From NCBI GenBank assembly GCA_002424525.1, contig DIKJ01000170.1, forward strand, positions 1 to 15,275: a stretch of DNA of 15,275 bases, read 5' to 3'. The notes below the pieces were generated by a model. That model was not told the origin of the DNA. It saw nothing but the letters and a program-made list of their open reading frames with translations, and did no database searches. Both the position numbers and the translations under genes were made by a program. Of this stretch, positions 14,801 through 15,275 are shown piece after piece; the stretch's first letter is position 1; every line of letters starts with the position of its first letter. This DNA comes from Bacteroidales bacterium UBA5621 (GTDB lineage: Bacteria > Bacteroidota > Bacteroidia > Bacteroidales > VadinHA17).

Positions 14801-15275
14801 GCTTCTCCTGCGTGAGCGGGGCGAATTGTTCTATAACGGGCCCCTGAATAAAAGCACAATTGTCTTTATAAGCTGAAACAACCTTATTTGGATTGGTCTC
14901 AGTTGTTTTTTTTATGAGCCTGAAGAGCGTCGATTCCTTTTCGACTCCGTCGATTATAAAAGTGCCATTGAATATTTTATGTCTGCAATGCTCAGAATTG
15001 ACCTGTGAAAACCCAAAGACCTCGCTGTCGGTGAGCCTCCTGCCAATTGATCCTGAAAGAGTGTTAAGGTATGCTATTTCATCACTGCTCAGCGCCAGCC
15101 CCTCCTGTTCGCTGTACAGGCTGATATCTTCGATATATAGTATCTGTTCAGGTGAACGGTCGACTGAAAATAGCTTCTGATCAAGGCTGGTGTAGAGTGA
15201 CTGCAACATCGGATCATAATCCGGGACACTTTTTCTGACAGGCTGAAACTCTTCAATTCTTGAAATGCCGGTAAT
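11793..15275 (-). CDS. purL: Phosphoribosylformylglycinamidine synthase, large single-chain form (5' partial)
   Basis: PurL converts FGAR, glutamine and ATP to FGAM in the fourth step of de novo purine synthesis. The frame is open to the right edge: 22 codons precede the ATG at 15209, and the ATG lies within a conserved-looking DYDPMLQSLYTSL, so it is probably internal. About 1160 residues are visible; Bacteroides PurL is around 1230, so roughly 70 N-terminal residues are missing. Visible domains in order are the end of the N-terminal domain, the helical linker (DSEVFGFSQVNSEHCRHKIF), two AIRS-type ATP-binding halves (FNGASTGTGGEIRD, KAETHNFP), and the C-terminal glutaminase. The glutaminase carries the nucleophile in LGVCNGCQ (Cys codon at 12264-12266) and the His/Glu pair in MPHLERS (codons 11925-11927 and 11919-11921). 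All catalytic residues seen are intact. It ends in TAG, overlapping the convergent lipoprotein gene by 14 bases. Confidence 0.97.
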   Translation of the reverse strand: MTGISRIEEFQPVRKSVPDYDPMLQSLYTSLDQKLFSVDRSPEQILYIEDISLYSEQEGLALSSDEIAYLNTLSGSIGRRLTDSEVFGFSQVNSEHCRHKIFNGTFIIDGVEKESTLFRLIKKTTETNPNKVVSAYKDNCAFIQGPVIEQFAPLTQEKPDLFTVKEFESVLSLKAETHNFPTTVEPFNGASTGTGGEIRDRIAGGLGALPIAGTAVYMTSYPRPDGGRQWEKATKARPWLYQTPEDILIKASNGASDFGNKFGQPLICGSVLTFEHSENDIDYGYDKVIMLAGGIGIGKIRESQKKIPEKGDLIVLMGGDNYRIGMGGSSVSSVDTGKYHSSIELNAVQRANPEMQKRVFNALRALVEMDENPVISIHDHGAGGHLNCLSELVAPTGGKIDISKLPVGDPTLSAREIIGNESQERMGLLLKQKDLDLLTRIAERERAPIYIIGEVTGDQQFTLEDPETGEKPIDLSLASLFGEPPKTTMTDLSPETAYKATEYSQDQIHSYLEQVLQLEEVACKDWLTNKVDRSVTGRVARQQCAGPLQMPLSDLGAIALDYRGKHGMATSVGHAPAAGLIDPGAGSVLSIAEALTNIIWAPLTHRLSGVSLSANWNWPCRNPGEDARLFAATCAASDFAISLGINIPTGKDSLSMTKKYSDQVVLSPGTVIITAGAEVEDIRKITGPVLLNDPSAPLFYIDMSRDAYNTGGSSLAQVLNSLGNKVPTVSDPAYFRTVFDTIQDLIAEEKIISGHDISAGGMIVTLLEMCFSNVSGGVTADLSAIGETDTVKLLFSQNPGIIIQAREGTGVEEALRQKSISYYKIGRPQAERTVKISNNGAEQIFDIDRLRDKWFRTSWLLDRRQSGASLASERYGNYARHELLTDHRGFTGIFSSLGLTPGRRNESGLRAAIIREKGVNGDREMAYSLWLAGFDVKDVHMTDLINGRETLELVNFIVFVGGFSNSDVLGSAKGWAGAFMYNEKARRALESFYNRPDTLSLGVCNGCQLMAELDLLYPDHHEKPSLLHNSSHKFESGFIGVEIPENNSVMLGNMAGMELGIWIAHGEGRFSLPYTQDKYKIPMKYSRHTYPANPNGSDFDTAALCSDDGRHLAMMPHLERSIFPWQCGYYPENRAKDDVTPWIKAFINAAGWVKEKISAC

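Overview
The window looks like chromosomal DNA from a member of the Bacteroidota, most likely Bacteroidales-like. The basis is a large single-chain PurL of the Bacteroides type, candidate promoters of the Bacteroidota form TTTG-N19-21-TAnnTTTG, lipoprotein signal peptides, a malectin-tailed PQQ-propeller protein, and a pyrimidine-rich heptamer minisatellite. The taxonomic call comes from gene content and remembered family resemblance, not a search. Both window edges cut genes: the first and last CDS are partial at their 5' ends.

Region 1 (1-5699, + strand) is a tightly packed operon-like run of five genes. They are a large PQQ-type beta-propeller protein with an embedded degenerate methyltransferase-like segment and a C-terminal malectin-like domain, a probable lipoprotein, a 72-residue single-TM protein, an FtsX/MacB-type ABC permease, and its ATPase. 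Genes are separated by 0-6 bases or overlap by 4. The propeller protein, the lipoprotein and the permease each carry a C-x-C motif in a part expected to lie outside the cytoplasm. This locus is the best candidate in the window for an undescribed system: a cell-envelope ABC machine paired with a secreted propeller. Its substrate cannot be read from the sequence.

Region 2 (5700-6014) has no credible gene. It holds 31 uninterrupted 7-bp repeats with higher-order block structure, followed by a possible promoter.

Region 3 (6015-11163, + strand) is a five-gene heterodisulfide-reductase-like electron-transfer cluster: HdrC-like, HdrB-like (first CCG motif degenerate), short HdrA-like flavoprotein, second HdrC-like, and a membrane cytochrome b / ferredoxin / double-CCG fusion resembling HdrE+HdrD or DsrM/K-type proteins. 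A plausible role is electron exchange between the menaquinone pool and a cytoplasmic thiol, disulfide or ferredoxin-type partner through FAD and several FeS clusters. No hydrogenase, Flx or Mvh genes are in view.

Region 4 (11164-15275) holds a short intergenic region with a good promoter candidate, a small lipoprotein gene (+), and convergent to it, with 14 bp of overlap, purL (- strand) for de novo purine synthesis, running off the right edge.
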